From Gloeophyllum trabeum ATCC 11539 (taxonomy: Eukaryota > Basidiomycota > Agaricomycetes > Gloeophyllales > Gloeophyllaceae): a stretch of DNA of 64,000 nucleotides. Below, piece after piece: positions 61,878 through 64,000 of this stretch; the first letter of the stretch is position 1; each line of letters opens with the position of its first letter. Position numbers and translations under genes: made by a program. The notes under the pieces were generated by a model that did no database searches, was not told the origin of the DNA, and saw only the letters and a program-made list of their open reading frames with translations. The stretch is taken from NCBI RefSeq assembly GCF_000344685.1, contig NW_006920414.1, forward strand, positions 2,051,577 to 2,115,576, in the 5' to 3' direction.

Positions 61878-62214
61878 NNNNNNNNNNNNNNNNNNNNNNN
61901 NNNNNNNNNNNNNNNNNNNNNNNNNNNNNNNNNNNNNNNNNNNNNNNNNNNNNNNNNNNNNNNNNNNNNNNNNNNNNNNNNNNNNNNNNNNNNNNNNNNN
62001 NNNNNNNNNNNNNNNNNNNNNNNNNNNNNNNNNNNNNNNNNNNNNNNNNNNNNNNNNNNNNNNNNNNNNNNNNNNNNNNNNNNNNNNNNNNNNNNNNNNN
62101 NNNNNNNNNNNNNNNNNNNNNNNNNNNNNNNNNNNNNNNNNNNNNNNNNNNNNNNNNNNNNNNNNNNNNNNNNNNNNNNNNNNNNNNNNNNNNNNNNNNN
62201 NNNNNNNNNNNNNN
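61878..62214. other. Assembly gap (337 N), probably artefactual
   Basis: Flanked on both sides by the same 457 bp, so the two contig ends very likely overlap and the gap and one copy should be removed. Confidence 0.9.
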
Positions 62215-62671
62215 TGATTTATCTCCGCGAACAGGAGCTCCGGAGCGACTTAACCAATGCAACGTCTAGATGAATTAGCTCCGGGGCCCGTGGGCACTTC
62301 TATCAAGGGGCGTCGTCCTCATGCCCAACCTCCAGCACTCACTCCCCCTCATTTCCGTCAAGATAGTGAAGGTGCAGACGCATACGAGTCACCATGAGGT
62401 CAGCATCAGTCAGCAAGCGGCCGGAGGTAATTAGCACGTGACCGGCGCGTCGCACGGAGTGATGGGACCGCTTGGATCAGGTGGCAGAGCGTCAAGGCGA
62501 CCTCTAGGGGTTGGGACGAGCAAGTAGGAGTGCAAAGGAGTCGTATGGTGCATGGTATAGCGGCGGCAAGTGCTGAGCAATCCTGTGGGTAGCGGCGTTT
62601 ATTTGTTATTTATCTCCGGACGGTCGCAAAGCCATTCCTGTAGTATAAATTGTACAAAGTAGCGTACAGAA
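62215..62671. repeat. 457-bp duplicate, right copy (abuts assembly gap)
   Basis: Begins at the first base after the N run; same sequence as 61421-61877. Confidence 0.9.
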
Positions 62672-63230
62672 AAACAAGTTTCGACTTCACCATCTCAGAG
62701 AATTAGCGTTACGATCTCAGCGACCCGAGAAGTTCGAAAGCGCCGAACTTAGCGAATTATAACTGACCCTAGCTTTGCCAATAGGCCTGACTCGTCGAGT
62801 GAATTATCTCCGCCATCGATTCAATTAGCTCCGGTGAGCCTCACATAGCGAAATAAAATTAAACAAGTCTTTCTAGCGTTTCTTACTTCCGTGGGCCCAA
62901 ACCTACACTCGGTTCCATGGTTTGCGACTTTGTTTGTGACTTTCCGGAGATAAATACTCCGGAGCGTCCCTTAGTGTTTGTTTCAGGCATCAAGGTTTTT
63001 GTTTTATTTTTCTAGGTCTTCCCACGGACTACCCTACGTCGTCTTACTCCTCCTGTCCCCCTCGAACTATTAAATACCCTTCAGTTGTCTCGGACCGCCT
63101 TCACCCATATCACGGGGTTTAGGTTTATTTCCTTTGGTCCTTGGTGATTGTTGTGTGTCAGTGCATATCAACGCATCACTTCTGGCTGGTCTCGCAGCTA
63201 TTCTGGGATGCTTGATTGATCTGCCTCGTC
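62672..63230. other. Repeat-like DNA with ATCTCCGG/AGCTCCGG words
   Basis: Carries several copies of TTATCTCCG or TTAGCTCCGG, including a head-to-head pair TCCGGAGATAAATACTCCGGA at 62943-62963. No gene found. Confidence 0.4.
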
Positions 63231-63407
63231 ATGGGTAGGCCCCAGATAGGGTGTTCTCAAGGACAGAAGACTCAATTCCTGAAGATAGGGCCTGAAGAGA
63301 TTACTGCACTATTGAAGGCTGTCAAGAGATTCTCTGAAGGCTACCCTTTTAATTCTTTACCAGCTGCTGTAATGTGTGAGTCTGAGGACTCTGAAGAGGA
63401 ATACTGA
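63231..63407 (+). CDS. Small acidic-tailed open frame, doubtful
   Basis: 58 codons from ATG at 63231 to TGA. It reads MGRPQIGCSQGQKTQFLKIG and ends CESEDSEEEY. Composition looks protein-like (regular helix PEEITALLKAVKRFSE, acidic end), but there is no family match and the setting is transposon-like. It may be a leftover exon of a mobile-element gene. Confidence 0.25.
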   Translation: MGRPQIGCSQGQKTQFLKIGPEEITALLKAVKRFSEGYPFNSLPAAVMCESEDSEEEY

Positions 63408-63459
63408 TTTATTACTAATATAGAGCACTGTATAGACTATAATACTGTATGATTTCATT

Positions 63460-63663
63460 CTATTCGGCAGTCACATGTCACAGGGGTACCTGCCAAAGAC
63501 GAAATCTGGCGTTTGTCACCAGTCACAGGGCCTCTGGGATGGTAGAACTTACCATATATGGTATCAAAAGCTGGCCTGCGGTGCCATTTCGCACCATATA
63601 TAGTAAGATGCCGAAATGACGAATCGGTCAGAGAAGTCACACATCACACTGCCTGCCGAATAG
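63460..63663. repeat. 204-bp palindromic element
   Basis: Outer 11-bp inverted repeat CTATTCGGCAG (63460-63470) / CTGCCGAATAG (63653-63663), plus an inner imperfect inverted pair around ACCATATATGGT (about 63550) and ACCATATATAGT (about 63593). No clear target duplication. Confidence 0.5.
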
Positions 63664-63943
63664 ATCGAAATGGTACAGTAGTGCTTCTTATTGTAGATAT
63701 TATCCATAGAGCCCTGTATCTGATACAACCAGTCTATATGATTGTAGTAGAGCTCACTACCACGAAGGAATATGCCAAACAACCCGAGATGAGTAGCGAG
63801 GCCGGATTGCGAGACGCGAGTGTGACAATCACGGTCACGCGGACATGCGGCTGGCAGGAGTTGCCCAGCGTTGGGTGACGTGGCCGGAGGCGTCAGCGGT
63901 CACATGACTTTTCTCTCCAAATGGTATTACTATAATTTTGGGG

Positions 63944-63973
63944 GTTCTGTCAAAGTCAGATTTTTGACAGAAC
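63944..63973. repeat. Hairpin near the right edge
   Basis: GTTCTGTCAAA (63944-63954) and TTTGACAGAAC (63963-63973) are exact reverse complements around an 8-nt loop. It may be a transposon end continuing beyond the window. Confidence 0.55.
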
Positions 63974-64000
63974 TCCGAAATCTCAACAAATATGTATAGG

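Noticed and set aside
1..64000. CRISPR arrays, prophage, operons or plasmid features
   Set aside because: The intron-rich fungal genes exclude a prokaryotic source, and no regularly spaced repeats were seen.

Overview
This is nuclear DNA from a filamentous basidiomycete, most likely an Agaricomycete of the Polyporales type. The kingdom call is firm. Genes are cut by many short (about 45-70 nt) GT-AG introns, coding DNA is GC-rich, and the window carries fungal-only families: an Opi1 regulator, an Ist2-type anoctamin, a SreA/Urbs1-type GATA factor and an ARN/SIT siderophore transporter. The order is inferred from the overall gene style and a polyporopepsin-like protease. Three N gaps (20702-21542, 50141-50861, 61878-62214) interrupt the window. 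All exon models were read by eye and checked for frame; none has transcript support.

Layout. 1-1605 (-): siderophore transporter, cut by the left edge. 3416-5539 (+): AP endonuclease Apn2. 5819-6479 (-): ribosomal protein eL33. 6.5-11.9 kb: gene-poor, with a 932-bp hAT-like non-autonomous element. 11889-17005 (+): 1634-aa membrane NRPS-like synthetase of Pls architecture. 17462-19108 (-): secreted aspartic protease. 19753-23893 (+): VPS9-domain Rab GEF with an internal gap. 24118-26270 (-): Opi1. 29083-30085 (+): ribosomal protein eL37. 32136-36099 (+): two-finger iron-type GATA factor. 36905-39530 (-): augmin subunit HAUS6. 40292-40999 (-): small secreted protein. 42686-44110 (+): alcohol dehydrogenase. 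44412-45919 (-): unknown. 46548-49206 (-): anoctamin/Ist2. 49997-51136: second hAT-like element. 51458-53410 (+): mitochondrial ribosomal protein mS29. 53678-56159 (+): kinesin-14. 56515-57005 (-): Bud20. 57-64 kb: AT-richer repeat-rich DNA with no confident gene.

Connections. Most genes are independent housekeeping genes. Three loci suggest an iron theme. The siderophore transporter has two perfect ATCWGATAA sites (the SreA/Urbs1/Fep1 operator) about 0.3 kb upstream. The GATA factor has the two fingers and the CX5CX8CX2C linker of that repressor family. The Pls-like synthetase ends in a coiled-coil that matches the C-terminal coiled-coil of the GATA factor at 20 of 37 positions. That shared tail on a membrane synthetase and a nuclear iron repressor is the most unexpected thing here. 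The sequence shows the similarity; a functional link is a hypothesis.

Assembly cautions. Two of the three gaps are flanked by exact copies of the same sequence (457 bp and 87 bp) abutting both gap edges, the mark of contig ends that were never merged. The GATA gene has an apparent one-base deletion in a run of seven C.
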